Assembly: GCA_965659665.1 (NCBI GenBank)
Contig: CBFHWU010000015.1
Location: 157,954-221,953, forward strand
Reading direction: 5' to 3'
Source: CBFHWU01 sp965659665
Lineage (GTDB): Bacteria > Bacteroidota > Bacteroidia > Flavobacteriales > Flavobacteriaceae
Length of the DNA stretch: 64,000 nucleotides
The position numbers and the translations under genes are program-made. Position 1 is the stretch's first letter, and every line of letters starts with the position of its first letter. The notes beneath the pieces were generated by a model. It saw nothing but the letters and a program-made list of their open reading frames with translations, made no database searches and was not told the origin of the DNA. Positions 9,368 through 18,914 of this stretch are shown here, piece after piece.

Positions 9368-10579
9368 TTATTTACGAACTAAACGAGCCATATAGAAGCC
9401 ATCAAATCCTGATATTTCTGGGCTTAATTGAATTTGTTTTTCAAGATCAAAAGATTTTCCAAAGTCGCTAGTTAAAAATTTTTGTACCTGTTGTTCATTT
9501 TCTTGAGGTAGAATAGAACAGGTAGCATAAATGACTTTTCCTCCTATTTTCGCCATTTTTGAATAGTTGTTTAAGATTTCAGTTTGTTTTTGAATAACTT
9601 GTTTTAAAAAAAAATCATCAAGTTTCCATTTAGCGTCAGGATTTCTGCGTAATACACCGAGTCCCGTGCAAGGGGCATCAATCAATACACGATCCGCTTT
9701 TTCGCTGAGTTTTTTAATGGTTTTTGAATTTTCGATTAACTTAGTTTCGATGTTGTGGGCACCGGCTCTGCGGGCTCTGCGTTTTAGTTCGTGGAGTTTA
9801 TTTTGATAAATATCCATAGCAATAAGCTGACCCTTATTTTTCATAAGAGCAGCTAAATGTAAAGATTTACCACCTGCCCCTGCACAAGCGTCAACGACAC
9901 GCATTCCTTTTTCAGCTTCAACAAAAGGAGCGACAAGTTGTGAATTAGCATCTTGAACTTCAAAATGTCCCTTTTGAAACAGGTCAAGTGAAAATACGTT
10001 TGTACGTTCATGGAGTATTAAAGCATCATTATAATTATGATTTTGTTGACTTGATATGTCTAAATCTAACAATTGTCTTTTTAATAAATCAGGCAATGTT
10101 TTGAGCCGATTTACACGAATTATTAATGGAGCTTGAGTGTTAAGGGCAGTTAATTCTTTTTCCCATTTTTTTTGACCAAAGGTATTTAAGCCAAGATGAT
10201 CAAGCCAATCGGGGATTGATTCTCGAATAGCTCTTTCTTTGATTAATACATCAAACTTTCCTTTAATTCTTCGAGTTGGGGTTCCTTCTAATTGCTTCCA
10301 ATCTGGAAGGGGGATGCCTCTCAATGTGGCCCAAACACCAAATACACGCCACAAATCTTTGTGATTAAAAGGTTCATTTACTTCAGCTATGGTGGAATAA
10401 AGGCGTTTCCACCTTACAATTTCATAAAGTGTTTCAGCCAAAAACCCACGATCGCGACTTCCCCAGCGTTTATCACTTTTAAGTAGTTGAGAAACAACTT
10501 TATCGGCGTATTGTCCTTCATTAAAGATAAGTTGTAATCCGTTAATGATTGGAAACACTAAATTTCGGTGTAATCGCAT
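9368..10579 (-). CDS. RsmB/NOP2-family rRNA (cytosine-5) methyltransferase
   Basis: SAM-dependent m5C methyltransferase of 403 aa acting on rRNA. The SAM-binding motif DACAGAGGKSLHLA is near residues 228-241. The two family cysteines are seen in DAPCTGLGVLRRNPDAKW (about residue 301) and YATCSILPQENE (about 352), corresponding to the catalytic and release cysteines. An N-terminal helical region of about 130 residues replaces the usual NusB-like domain. The ATG at 10579 fits the conserved MRLHRN start. It follows the ABC transporter gene by 65 bases on the same strand. The exact modified base cannot be read from sequence, so RsmB is given as family only. Confidence 0.9.
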   Translation of the reverse strand: MRLHRNLVFPIINGLQLIFNEGQYADKVVSQLLKSDKRWGSRDRGFLAETLYEIVRWKRLYSTIAEVNEPFNHKDLWRVFGVWATLRGIPLPDWKQLEGTPTRRIKGKFDVLIKERAIRESIPDWLDHLGLNTFGQKKWEKELTALNTQAPLIIRVNRLKTLPDLLKRQLLDLDISSQQNHNYNDALILHERTNVFSLDLFQKGHFEVQDANSQLVAPFVEAEKGMRVVDACAGAGGKSLHLAALMKNKGQLIAMDIYQNKLHELKRRARRAGAHNIETKLIENSKTIKKLSEKADRVLIDAPCTGLGVLRRNPDAKWKLDDFFLKQVIQKQTEILNNYSKMAKIGGKVIYATCSILPQENEQQVQKFLTSDFGKSFDLEKQIQLSPEISGFDGFYMARLVRK

Positions 10580-10644
10580 GAATAAAAATAAGTTTGTAAA
10601 AGTACGTTTTCTTAGCTTACCTTTAGAAAAACATAAGGGTCAAC

Positions 10645-12468
10645 TTATTGAAAAGATTGTAATTCGATTAGTTTTTTATAAACTCCGTTTGCCTGTGTAA
10701 GTTCTTGGTGTTTTCCTTGTTCGGCGATTCTACCTTTTTGCATTACTACAATTAAATCAGCATTTTGTATGGTAGATAGTCGGTGTGCAATAACTAAAGA
10801 AGTTCGGTTTTTCATCATATTAGTCAAGGCATTTTGGACCATTCGTTCAGACTCAGTGTCAAGAGCAGATGTTGCTTCATCAAGAATCATTATGGGAGGA
10901 TTTTTAAGTACTGCTCTAGCGATTGATAAGCGTTGTTTTTGACCTCCAGAAAGTTTATTTCCCCCATCTCCAATAATCGTATCATATCCTTGGGGAAGTT
11001 CACTTATAAAATCATGAGCGTTAGCAATAGCTGCGGCATCGTATATTTCTTTATCTGAGGCATTTGGTTTAGCAAGCAATAAATTATTTTTTACTGAATC
11101 ATGAAATAAGATAGATTCTTGCGTAACAATACCCATCAGAGAGCGAAGATCAGATTTACGAATCATTCTGATATCATTCCCATCAATTTTAATGGATCCT
11201 TTTTGAATATCATAAAATCGAGGGATAAGATTAGCGAGAGTAGTTTTTCCACTTCCAGATTGTCCAACTAGCGCAACAGTCTTTCCTTTTGGAATTTCCA
11301 AACTTATGTTGTCAATTACGCTGACCTCTTCATAGGCAAATGATATGTTTTGGAGAGATATGCGGTCATGAAAATATTTGACATTAAAGGCATTTTCTTT
11401 GTCTTGAATGGGGTTATTGGTTTCCAATATTTCAATGATTCTTTCTGCCGCAGCATTTCCTTTTTTAACACTGTAGGCGGCTTTGCTTATTCCTTTTGCT
11501 GGAGTCAATACTCCATAAGCCAATCCCATATAGGCTATAAATGAAGAAGGAGTCATTGTTTTTTCGACAAGCACCAAAGAGCCTCCATACCATAAAATAA
11601 ATCCAATTACTCCCACACCCAAAAATTCACTTAATGGACTTGCTAGGTTTTGACGGTTCATCAAGCTATTAGAAAACCTGAAAAAGCGTTGAGTAATTTT
11701 TTGAAACCGTTTATGAAATATTTCTTCGGCTACAAAAGCCTTTATAATTCGTAATCCACCCATAGTTTCCTCTACGTTTGCCAAAAGTTCACCGAGTTCA
11801 CGCTGTACTTTATCGGATTTCGGTTTTAAGGATTTTCCAACTCTGGAAATTAAAAAACCAGCGATGGGAATAAAAACAAGTACAATTAAGGTGAGTTTAG
11901 GGCTAATAGCAAACATCATAAACAATGCAAAAATGATGGTCAAGGGTTCACGAAATATTAACTCTAGCATGGATAAAAAAGACTGTTGAACTTCTTGAAC
12001 ATCAGCTGTAATTCGAGAAATAATATCCCCTTTTTTGGTTTCTGAGTAGTGTGACAAAGGAAGATTAATAACTTTAGATTGCAAAGCATTACGTAAATCT
12101 TTTAAGACGCCATTACGCAAAAATGTGATAAAGAACAATGCTGCATAATTGAAAATATTTTTCAAAAAAAAAGTAACTAGAACAGCACTAATTACCAATA
12201 AGAGTGCACGTTGAGGGTCTTCGCCTGCAAACAAAGTCACTTCGTAATTCATACGTTCTGAAAAATATGTTTTAAGCTCAGTTATTCCTTTATATTGAGG
12301 TTTGACGTACAAAGATTTATTTTCGCCAAATAAAACTTCAAGCATTGGCATAAGTGCTAAAAAAGAAAGCGCATTAAAAAAAGCGTAAAGCATGTTAAAA
12401 AATACATTTCCGACAATGTATTTCCTGTAAGGAGTTGTGAAGTGAAGTATTTTAAAAAAATAGGTCAT
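10645..12468 (-). CDS. ABC exporter, fused permease and ATPase (MsbA-like)
   Basis: Half-transporter of 607 aa that would act as a homodimer in the inner membrane. Six hydrophobic segments occupy roughly residues 15-310, followed by a nucleotide-binding domain with Walker A GQSGSGKTT (about 403), signature LSGGQKQR (about 506), Walker B IMILDEATSALD (about 525) and a switch histidine in VIAHRLSTIQ. This layout is that of lipid or drug exporters such as MsbA. The start codon is 2 bases downstream of the phosphohexomutase stop, so the two are co-transcribed. A role in lipid A export is plausible but other lipid or peptide substrates are possible. Confidence 0.92.
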   Translation of the reverse strand: MTYFFKILHFTTPYRKYIVGNVFFNMLYAFFNALSFLALMPMLEVLFGENKSLYVKPQYKGITELKTYFSERMNYEVTLFAGEDPQRALLLVISAVLVTFFLKNIFNYAALFFITFLRNGVLKDLRNALQSKVINLPLSHYSETKKGDIISRITADVQEVQQSFLSMLELIFREPLTIIFALFMMFAISPKLTLIVLVFIPIAGFLISRVGKSLKPKSDKVQRELGELLANVEETMGGLRIIKAFVAEEIFHKRFQKITQRFFRFSNSLMNRQNLASPLSEFLGVGVIGFILWYGGSLVLVEKTMTPSSFIAYMGLAYGVLTPAKGISKAAYSVKKGNAAAERIIEILETNNPIQDKENAFNVKYFHDRISLQNISFAYEEVSVIDNISLEIPKGKTVALVGQSGSGKTTLANLIPRFYDIQKGSIKIDGNDIRMIRKSDLRSLMGIVTQESILFHDSVKNNLLLAKPNASDKEIYDAAAIANAHDFISELPQGYDTIIGDGGNKLSGGQKQRLSIARAVLKNPPIMILDEATSALDTESERMVQNALTNMMKNRTSLVIAHRLSTIQNADLIVVMQKGRIAEQGKHQELTQANGVYKKLIELQSFQ

Positions 12469-12470
12469 AA

Positions 12471-14168
12471 TTAAATGCCTAAATCACCAGCAATACGTTT
12501 TATTTTTGCTTCAAGTGATGGGCGTATTTCATGATATTCATCAGGGTTTTTTATTGTAGACTGAACACTAATATAAAACTTTATTTTTGGTTCTGTTCCA
12601 CTGGGACGAATTGCCACACGTATACCGTGTTCTGTTTGAAAGATCAAAACATTTGCTTTAGGAAGATCAATAGGGTTTTTGATACCAGAAACCATATTTT
12701 TTGTTATCCCTGACTTATAGTCTTCAATTTTGGTAATGGTTTCCCCGTCAAGAGTTTGAGGAGGGTTTGATCTGAATTGAGCCATGATTTCTTGAATCTC
12801 TTCAGCTCCTTTTTTTCCTTTTTTAACAAATGAGGTTAATTGTTCAAGAAATAAACCATGAGCTATGTAGGCCTTCATCAATTGATCAAAAAATGAACTT
12901 CCGTTACTTTTAGCTTCTGATGCAATTTCGCAAGCTAAAAGGGAAGAGGTAACAGCATCTTTATCTCTCACAAAATTACCTACCATGAATCCAAAGCTTT
13001 CCTCTCCGCCACCAAGACAAATTTGGTTAGGAAAATCTTCAATCATTTTCGCAATCCACTTAAAGCCAGTCAGACCAAGTTTACATTCAACCCCATAATC
13101 TTGAGCAATATTTTGAATCATTGGGGTAGAAACAATGGTTGAACCTACAAAATAAGATTGATTTGGGTTTCGTTTGGTTTTTTCTAAAATAAATCTTGTC
13201 ATTACTGCCATTGTTTGATTGCCATTGAGTAAGATCAATTTACCTTTGTGGTTTCTCACTGCAATTCCCAAACGATCGGCATCGGGATCAGTGCCAATTA
13301 CAATATCAGCGTTGATCTTTTCAGCAAGATCGAGTGCCATTTTTAAGGCTTCTGGTTCCTCGGGGTTGGGAGAGTTTACGGTTGGAAAATCCCCGTTTGG
13401 TTTGGCCTGTTCTTTAACGATATGTACATTCGTATATCCAGCTTGTTCTAAAACTTGTGGGATAGCTGTGATAGAGGTACCATGGAGTGAAGTAAAAACG
13501 ATAGTTAAATCCTCTCTTTTTCCATTTCCAATTTTACCATATTTTACAGATTCTTTTTGAAAGGCGAGATCAATTTCAGCGTCAATAGGATGAATTAAAT
13601 CTTTATTTGGGGTAAATAAGATATCTTCGAATTGGAGGCGATTTATAATTTCTACGATTTGATTGTCAATTGGGGGAACAATTTGTCCACCATCTTTCCA
13701 ATATACTTTGTACCCATTATATTCTGGAGGATTATGGGAAGCAGTCAATACGATGCCACAATGACAACCTAATTCACGAACAGCAAAAGAAACTTCAGGG
13801 GTGGCACGTAAAGAAGAAAACAAAAACACTTGGATTCCATTAGCTGAAAAAACTTCAGAAACAAGCTGAGCTAATGAGTCACTTTGATGGCGACAGTCAT
13901 AGCCAATAACAACTTTTATTTTTTCTTCTGCAAAGGATTTTTTCAAAAACTCACAAATACCTTGGGTGTTTTTACCAAAGGTATATTTGTTGACACGATT
14001 TGTTCCTACACCCATTATACCACGCATACCACCTGTACCAAATTCTAAATCTCTGTAAAAAGCATCTTCTAATTCTTCAGGGTTTTTAAATAATTCTAAG
14101 ACTTGCTGCTGTGTATTTTGATCAAAAGGGTGTTGTGTCCAAAGTTTGGCGCGGTTTGAGCTGTTCAT
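12471..14168 (-). CDS. Phosphoglucomutase / phosphomannomutase
   Basis: Alpha-D-phosphohexomutase of 565 aa that interconverts hexose 1- and 6-phosphates. The phosphoserine loop TASHNPPEYNGYK is near residue 141, the Mg-binding loop GTDPDADRLG near 294, the sugar-binding loop GGGEESFG near 383, and a phosphate-binding RPSGTEPKIKFY near the C-terminus. The length and motif variants fit the PGM2-like group common in Bacteroidota; glucose versus mannose preference is not decidable here. It heads a likely two- or three-gene unit with the ABC exporter and the rRNA methyltransferase. A clear -7 element precedes it. Confidence 0.95.
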   Translation of the reverse strand: MNSSNRAKLWTQHPFDQNTQQQVLELFKNPEELEDAFYRDLEFGTGGMRGIMGVGTNRVNKYTFGKNTQGICEFLKKSFAEEKIKVVIGYDCRHQSDSLAQLVSEVFSANGIQVFLFSSLRATPEVSFAVRELGCHCGIVLTASHNPPEYNGYKVYWKDGGQIVPPIDNQIVEIINRLQFEDILFTPNKDLIHPIDAEIDLAFQKESVKYGKIGNGKREDLTIVFTSLHGTSITAIPQVLEQAGYTNVHIVKEQAKPNGDFPTVNSPNPEEPEALKMALDLAEKINADIVIGTDPDADRLGIAVRNHKGKLILLNGNQTMAVMTRFILEKTKRNPNQSYFVGSTIVSTPMIQNIAQDYGVECKLGLTGFKWIAKMIEDFPNQICLGGGEESFGFMVGNFVRDKDAVTSSLLACEIASEAKSNGSSFFDQLMKAYIAHGLFLEQLTSFVKKGKKGAEEIQEIMAQFRSNPPQTLDGETITKIEDYKSGITKNMVSGIKNPIDLPKANVLIFQTEHGIRVAIRPSGTEPKIKFYISVQSTIKNPDEYHEIRPSLEAKIKRIAGDLGI

Positions 14169-14189
14169 TTATTTCAAATTAACTGAGCA

Positions 14190-14197
14190 CAAAACTA
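14190..14197 (-). promoter_or_regulatory. -7 promoter element of the phosphohexomutase operon
   Basis: TAGTTTTG on the minus strand matches TAnnTTTG exactly and lies 21 bases upstream of the start at 14168. Confidence 0.6.
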
Positions 14198-14224
14198 CTA
14201 AATAATTTCAGCTTTTCAACTTTA

Positions 14225-15178
14225 CTAAATTGTTTGATCGATGCGGTATCTAACTTTTGTTTTTCGGTTCCGAAGAATGATTTCTCCAAGAAATCCAGCT
14301 AAAAAAAATTGAGTTCCAATAATCATGGTAGTAAGTGAAATATAAAACTCGGGGCGTTGTGTAATTAATCGACCTGAGTTGTCAAGATACAATTTGTCTA
14401 TGCCCAGATAAACAGAAAAACAAAAACCAATTAAGAGCATAATAGTCCCTATCAATCCGAAAAAATACATAGGTCTTCTCCCGAATTTATGAATAAACCA
14501 AAGGGTGATAAGATCAAGAAAGCCCTTAATGAACCTTTCGGGACCAAATTTCGAGTAGCCATATTTTCGGGCTTGGTGCTTGACAATTTTTTCACCAATT
14601 AATTTGTACCCACTTTGTTTGGCCAAAACAGGGATGTACCTATGCATTTCACCATAAACTTCAATAGTTTTGATGACATTACGCCGATAGGCTTTTAACC
14701 CACAGTTGAAATCGTGTAGTGGAATTCCATAAATGGTACGTGCAGCTAAATTAAATATTTTAGAAGGGATATTTTTAAATAGCACAGAATCATAACGTTT
14801 CTTTTTCCATCCTGAAACTAAATCAAACCCTTCATATTTAATTTTATTGTACAAGCCAGGAATTTCTTCAGGGTTATCTTGTAAGTCAGCATCCATGGTA
14901 ATAACAATCTCACCCAAACTACGTTTAAATCCAGCATGGAGCGCTTGAGATTTTCCGTAGTTTCGGTGAAATCGTATTCCATGTACATTAGTATCTTTTA
15001 ATGCAATTTTTTTAATTACTTCCCATGAGTTATCACGACTCCCATCATCAATAAAGATAATTTCATAACTCAAATCTTGACCTTCCAATGTTTTAATGTT
15101 CCAATTATAGAGCTCTTCTAGTGAGTCAACTTCATCTAAAAAAGGAATAATTATAGAAAGGTCAATAAGATGTTTCAA
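14225..15178 (-). CDS. Family 2 glycosyltransferase, DPM1/GtrB-like, membrane anchored
   Basis: Inverting glycosyltransferase of 317 aa. The GT-A domain begins with LSIIIPFLDEVDSLEELY, has FIDDGSRDNSW for nucleotide binding, and a DxD-type motif in TMDADLQDNPEEIPGL at about residues 94-109. Two hydrophobic helices (about 230-260 and 275-305) anchor it in the inner membrane. This architecture matches enzymes that load a sugar onto polyprenyl phosphate. It starts 3 bases after the DUF4199 gene, and the two are probably one unit. The sugar donor and final product are not known. Confidence 0.93.
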   Translation of the reverse strand: MKHLIDLSIIIPFLDEVDSLEELYNWNIKTLEGQDLSYEIIFIDDGSRDNSWEVIKKIALKDTNVHGIRFHRNYGKSQALHAGFKRSLGEIVITMDADLQDNPEEIPGLYNKIKYEGFDLVSGWKKKRYDSVLFKNIPSKIFNLAARTIYGIPLHDFNCGLKAYRRNVIKTIEVYGEMHRYIPVLAKQSGYKLIGEKIVKHQARKYGYSKFGPERFIKGFLDLITLWFIHKFGRRPMYFFGLIGTIMLLIGFCFSVYLGIDKLYLDNSGRLITQRPEFYISLTTMIIGTQFFLAGFLGEIILRNRKTKVRYRIDQTI

Positions 15179-15181
15179 GGG

Positions 15182-15688
15182 TTATTTTTTCTTGGTGAAC
15201 AAGCCAGTAATCAATCCAAATAAGAATCCAAAAAATATGGAAAATATAAGAATGAATGGATAGGTTACCCAGAAAAAAGTACTTTGCATTTCTATTTGTT
15301 GACTAATTTGCTCTTCAGTAAATGTACCTGATTCTCGAAGTTTATTTTCAGCTACTTCACCAATTTTTTGAACAAAATCAGGTTCAATGATGTTGGCGAA
15401 CAATGCGATGTAAAGGACAGAAATAATTCCCGTGATTAAGCCAATTGCGGCTCCAAGTTTATTAGATTCCCCAAGGCTTAAAAGTCCATCATTATTTTTT
15501 TTGAAATTCAGTATTGCCAAAACAATACAAACAAGCATAACAGCCATTCCAAAGTAGTCTTTGACTATCGATTCTGAGTAAGTCATGTCCATAGCCCAAA
15601 TCATTAAGCTAAAAGCTGCGCTGATGAGTCCAGCAATGGCTCCGTATTTGTAGGCGATCGATTTAATTGTTACTGGTTTATTTTCCAT
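15182..15688 (-). CDS. DUF4199 membrane protein
   Basis: Small inner-membrane protein of 168 aa with four hydrophobic helices and a lysine-rich C-terminus. The pattern of helices and the segment TYSESIVKDYFGMAVM identify the Bacteroidota family DUF4199, whose role is unknown. The start is placed at the ATG at 15688 (MENKPVTIK); a longer frame extending to 15751 would run through the rpmE promoter region and lacks a membrane-protein-like N-terminus. It lies directly upstream of the glycosyltransferase gene with 3 bases between them, so a supporting role in envelope glycan synthesis is possible but unproven. Confidence 0.85.
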   Translation of the reverse strand: MENKPVTIKSIAYKYGAIAGLISAAFSLMIWAMDMTYSESIVKDYFGMAVMLVCIVLAILNFKKNNDGLLSLGESNKLGAAIGLITGIISVLYIALFANIIEPDFVQKIGEVAENKLRESGTFTEEQISQQIEMQSTFFWVTYPFILIFSIFFGFLFGLITGLFTKKK

Positions 15689-15710
15689 AATTTTGTTATT
15701 TATTAATATG

Positions 15711-15744
15711 TTGTTGTAAATATATAGAAAAACGCCTAAATTTG
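15711..15744 (+). promoter_or_regulatory. Promoter of rpmE
   Basis: TTGTTG at 15711-15716 (candidate -33) and TAAATTTG at 15737-15744 (exact TAnnTTTG -7) are 20 bases apart, the spacing usual for the Bacteroidota primary sigma factor. The -7 box is 27 bases before the ATG. Confidence 0.7.
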
Positions 15745-15771
15745 CATTCATTTTAAGTGATAATTATTATT

Positions 15772-16023
15772 ATGAAACAAGGAATTCATCCTGAAAACTA
15801 TAGGCCAGTAGTGTTTAAAGATATGTCGAATGACGATGTATTTGTTACTAAATCCACTGCTAATTCAAAAGAGACAATTGAGCTAGAAGGTGTTGAATAT
15901 CCTTTAATTAAATTAGAGATTTCACGCACATCCCATCCATTCTACACAGGTAAATCAAAACTTGTAGATACAGCAGGGCGCATAGATAAATTCAAAAACA
16001 AATACGCGAAATTCAAAAAATAA
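15772..16023 (+). CDS. rpmE2: 50S ribosomal protein L31 type B
   Basis: Ribosomal protein of 83 aa that bridges the large and small subunits. MKQGIHPENYRPVVFKD at the start, the SRTSHPFYTG motif in the middle and the basic C-terminal tail RIDKFKNKYAKF are diagnostic. The CxxC zinc pair of the type A form is absent, so this is the zinc-independent type B normal in Bacteroidota. The ATG at 15772 is chosen over an upstream in-frame GTG at 15757 because the family begins MKQGIHP. Monocistronic, with its own promoter and terminator. Confidence 0.97.
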   Translation: MKQGIHPENYRPVVFKDMSNDDVFVTKSTANSKETIELEGVEYPLIKLEISRTSHPFYTGKSKLVDTAGRIDKFKNKYAKFKK

Positions 16024-16046
16024 ATTTCGTTCATCAAATTTGCAAC

Positions 16047-16077
16047 AACCTCCTAGTTTGGAGGTTTTTTTATTTTT
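16047..16077 (+). terminator. Rho-independent terminator of rpmE
   Basis: Stem AACCTCC (16047-16053) pairs with GGAGGTT (16060-16066) around a six-base loop, followed by a T-rich tract. The tract overlaps the next gene's -7 element. Confidence 0.85.
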
Positions 16078-16078
16078 G
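16071..16078 (+). promoter_or_regulatory. -7 promoter element of the GlmU-like gene
   Basis: TATTTTTG matches TAnnTTTG exactly, 24 bases before the ATG at 16103. It is embedded in the T tract of the rpmE terminator, a compact arrangement. Confidence 0.55.
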
Positions 16079-16102
16079 TACTTTCTTTAACAAACCAAGA
16101 AC

Positions 16103-17263
16103 ATGATTGTAAGACTATTTGATGGCCCCAATAGAAACGATCTACTACCATTTGCTTATACACGTTGTGTAGCAGATATATTTATGGGTACTATGACTTT
16201 TCGTGATCGATGGAAAAAACAGTTAAACTTACCTTGTAGCGTTGAAACAGAAGCATATTTAGCAGAAAGTGAAGTTGAAAAACCAGAACGCTGTATTTTA
16301 GCTTCTTGTTTGCCCTCATCATCTCTAATAAAAGCTATTCACCATTTGAAACCCCATCAAAAACTAATAAGTAACAATTTACTTCTTGCTTATCATGGTC
16401 ATGTTCTTTCCTCGAGCAAGGAGCTTGATACTTACCAAAGTATAGAGTTTGAAGAAGCGTTTATTCATATTAGATATCCATGGGACATTTTTTCTCACAA
16501 CGCCCGTCAAATCACCATAGATATTGAAACAAAGACTGAACCATTATCCTTTTTATCATCAACCAACACCACCATTGGAGATTATGAAGTGTCAATAGCT
16601 CAGGGTGCCAACGTTGAGTATGTTCACTTAAATACTACTCAAGGACCCATTTATGTTGACAAAGAGGCCGAAGTGATGGAAGGCTCCTATTTACGAGGCC
16701 CCTTGTATATAGGTCCAGGAGTTGTCATAAAAATGGGAACTAAAGTTTATGGTGGCTGTTCGTTTGGTGCAAATGTAAAAGTTGGTGGGGAACTTAATAA
16801 CGTTGTTTTTTTTGAAAATAGTAATAAAGGACATGAAGGATTTTTAGGTAATGCGGTAGTTGGATCATGGTGCAATATAGGCGCTGGAACTGATGCATCT
16901 AATCTCAAAAATGATTACGGATTGACCAAAGCTTGGAATTATCCACAACAAAAATTCATACAAACAGGGCTTCAGTTTTGTGGTCTTTTAATGGGAGATC
17001 ATTCCAAGTGTGCAATTCACACATCTTTTAATACCGCTACTATGGTAGGAGTAGGGGCCAATATTTTTGGATCTGGTTTTCCAAGAACATTTATTCCCAG
17101 TTTTTCTCGTGGGGGGTCACAAGGTTATGCCGAAAATCGTTTGGATAAGGTTATTCTTACTGCAAAAAAAGTCATGGCTCGAAGAGCAGTAGAGTTCACT
17201 ATTCGCGATGAAGAAATTTTAAAAAATGTATTTCATTTGTCAGCGGAATTTCGAAAGTTTTAG
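16103..17263 (+). CDS. GlmU-like putative sugar nucleotidyltransferase
   Basis: Protein of 386 aa with an atypical N-terminal nucleotidyltransferase-like half and a C-terminal left-handed beta-helix. The hexapeptide region is clear from about residue 185 on (VMEGSYLRGPLYIGPGVVIKMG, GAGTDASNLKND). This is the Bacteroidota GlmU-family protein rather than true GlmU: the classic N-terminal pyrophosphorylase loop is not recognisable. It may make or modify a nucleotide sugar for cell-wall or surface glycans; substrate unknown. Its stop codon overlaps that of the convergent lipoprotein gene by 4 bases. Confidence 0.85.
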   Translation: MIVRLFDGPNRNDLLPFAYTRCVADIFMGTMTFRDRWKKQLNLPCSVETEAYLAESEVEKPERCILASCLPSSSLIKAIHHLKPHQKLISNNLLLAYHGHVLSSSKELDTYQSIEFEEAFIHIRYPWDIFSHNARQITIDIETKTEPLSFLSSTNTTIGDYEVSIAQGANVEYVHLNTTQGPIYVDKEAEVMEGSYLRGPLYIGPGVVIKMGTKVYGGCSFGANVKVGGELNNVVFFENSNKGHEGFLGNAVVGSWCNIGAGTDASNLKNDYGLTKAWNYPQQKFIQTGLQFCGLLMGDHSKCAIHTSFNTATMVGVGANIFGSGFPRTFIPSFSRGGSQGYAENRLDKVILTAKKVMARRAVEFTIRDEEILKNVFHLSAEFRKF

Positions 17264-18870
17264 CGAGTGGATTTATATACTTTTTTTAAATTTAGCATAT
17301 TCACTGGATTCATTGTCATATTTTTCACGTTGGGTTGTGTAAATCGTATCGCTTGATCGTAATACATCGGAATAATGGGTGCTTCATCAATGATGATTTG
17401 ATCTAGTTTCTGAAATAATGTATTTCTTTTTAACTCATTTTTTTCCTTTACCACTTCAAGATAAAGCGAATCAAACTCTTTGCTAGAAAAATGCATATAG
17501 TTTGGCCCAAAAGGAGTAAAATTTTTTGAATAAAATGGTAACATATAGTTTTCAGCATCGGGATAATCAGCTACCCAACTTGCTCTAAATAATTCTAACT
17601 TTCCTGAAGATTTTGCTTGCCGTAGTGCTGGTGGAGGAAGTACTTCAATACTAATACTAATTCCAATTTCATAAAATGATTTTTGTAAAAATTCACAGAT
17701 ATCTACATAATTTGCATCTGTTGAAAGTCTAATGGTTGGTTTTAAATTTCCGCTAATTTGTTTGTATTCCTCCACCAATGCCTTTGCTTTTTGTGGGTGA
17801 TAGGAGTATCCAACCGAACCAATATGTTTATTTAAACCATTAGGAATAAATCCGGAGTTTGCCGCATATCCCACATTATTTTTTATATAACGTATCATGG
17901 CTTCACGATCAAAGCCATAATTAAGTGCTTGTCGAATATTTTTAGACTGTATTTCACTTGATTGCCCTCCCATATAAATTCCAATATATTCTGTATTTAG
18001 ATAAGGACTTTTTGAGAGACGAATACTGTTGTGATATTTTTTTCTTAGCTCACCAGTTGTGGTTAATAATTCATCTTTATAGGATAGATCCAATGAGTTA
18101 AGGAGGTCTAACTTTCCTTGTAAAAACAATAAAAATTCACTTTGTTTATCAGGCACAAATGTTATTGCAACAGATTCTAAGTAGGGGAGGCTATTACCTT
18201 GTTGATCTTGTTCGAAATAGTTTTTGTTTTTTCGGAGAACCAATTTTAAATTTTTTTCCCACCTTTTCATATAAAAGGGTCCCGTTCCAATGGGTTTTGA
18301 GCCAAATGAATTTGAGGGTTGATTGAAAGCCTCATGGGGGACTACACTTAAATATTTCATGGACAAAATTCCTAAAAATGGGGAAAATGACTTTTTGAGA
18401 TTAATAATCAATACACTATCATTTTTAGCATAATAATCCTTTACTTGATCGAGTGTCCATCTTCCTGGTGAAGCTATTTGAGGGTTTTTAAGCCGATCAA
18501 AACTATACACAAAGTCTTGCGCTGTAACCCGACGTGTTTTTGTATCTCCAAAAATAGAGGACTCGTGAAAATAGACATCGTCTCTCATATAAAAAGTATA
18601 ACGACTGCCATTTTTTGATTGCTCCCACCGATAAGCCAGATCAGGTTGAATTTGGAGAGAATCATCAAGACTAACCAAGCCATTAAATAGTTGATTCATG
18701 ACCCAAATTCCTCTTAAATTTCGACCAAAGGCAGGATCAAGTGTTTCTATATTTTCATGACAGTTATAGCGAAATATTTGATCGTTATTAACTTCACTAA
18801 CGGAATGACAAGATGATAGAAAAATCCCCAAAAAAATCGTTGAAATTAATACCGTTAGGTTCTGTAACAT
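17260..18870 (-). CDS. ABC transporter substrate-binding lipoprotein, peptide/nickel family
   Basis: Family 5 extracellular solute-binding protein of 536 aa. A lipoprotein signal peptide ends in LGIFLSSC with the lipid-carrying cysteine at residue 21. Family features include NIETLDPAFGRN, a RVTAQDFVYSFDRLKNP segment and GTGPFYMKRWEKN, all typical of oligopeptide- and dipeptide-binding proteins. No permease or ATPase genes are nearby, so transport partners must be encoded elsewhere. Its promoter faces and overlaps that of mtaB, and its stop overlaps the convergent GlmU-like gene by 4 bases. Substrate is inferred as small peptides. Confidence 0.92.
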   Translation of the reverse strand: MLQNLTVLISTIFLGIFLSSCHSVSEVNNDQIFRYNCHENIETLDPAFGRNLRGIWVMNQLFNGLVSLDDSLQIQPDLAYRWEQSKNGSRYTFYMRDDVYFHESSIFGDTKTRRVTAQDFVYSFDRLKNPQIASPGRWTLDQVKDYYAKNDSVLIINLKKSFSPFLGILSMKYLSVVPHEAFNQPSNSFGSKPIGTGPFYMKRWEKNLKLVLRKNKNYFEQDQQGNSLPYLESVAITFVPDKQSEFLLFLQGKLDLLNSLDLSYKDELLTTTGELRKKYHNSIRLSKSPYLNTEYIGIYMGGQSSEIQSKNIRQALNYGFDREAMIRYIKNNVGYAANSGFIPNGLNKHIGSVGYSYHPQKAKALVEEYKQISGNLKPTIRLSTDANYVDICEFLQKSFYEIGISISIEVLPPPALRQAKSSGKLELFRASWVADYPDAENYMLPFYSKNFTPFGPNYMHFSSKEFDSLYLEVVKEKNELKRNTLFQKLDQIIIDEAPIIPMYYDQAIRFTQPNVKNMTMNPVNMLNLKKVYKSTR

Positions 18871-18876
18871 GGTTTG

Positions 18877-18884
18877 TATATTTG
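18877..18884 (+). promoter_or_regulatory. -7 promoter element of mtaB
   Basis: TATATTTG, an exact TAnnTTTG match, 30 bases before the mtaB ATG at 18915 and only 7 bases from the start codon of the divergent lipoprotein gene. Confidence 0.6.
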
Positions 18885-18889
18885 CAAAG

Positions 18890-18897
18890 CAAAAATA
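18890..18897 (-). promoter_or_regulatory. -7 promoter element of the peptide-binding lipoprotein gene
   Basis: TATTTTTG on the minus strand, an exact consensus match 19 bases upstream of the start at 18870. It is positioned so that its transcript crosses the mtaB -7 element. Confidence 0.55.
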
Positions 18898-18914
18898 TCA
18901 TTTATTTACCACTC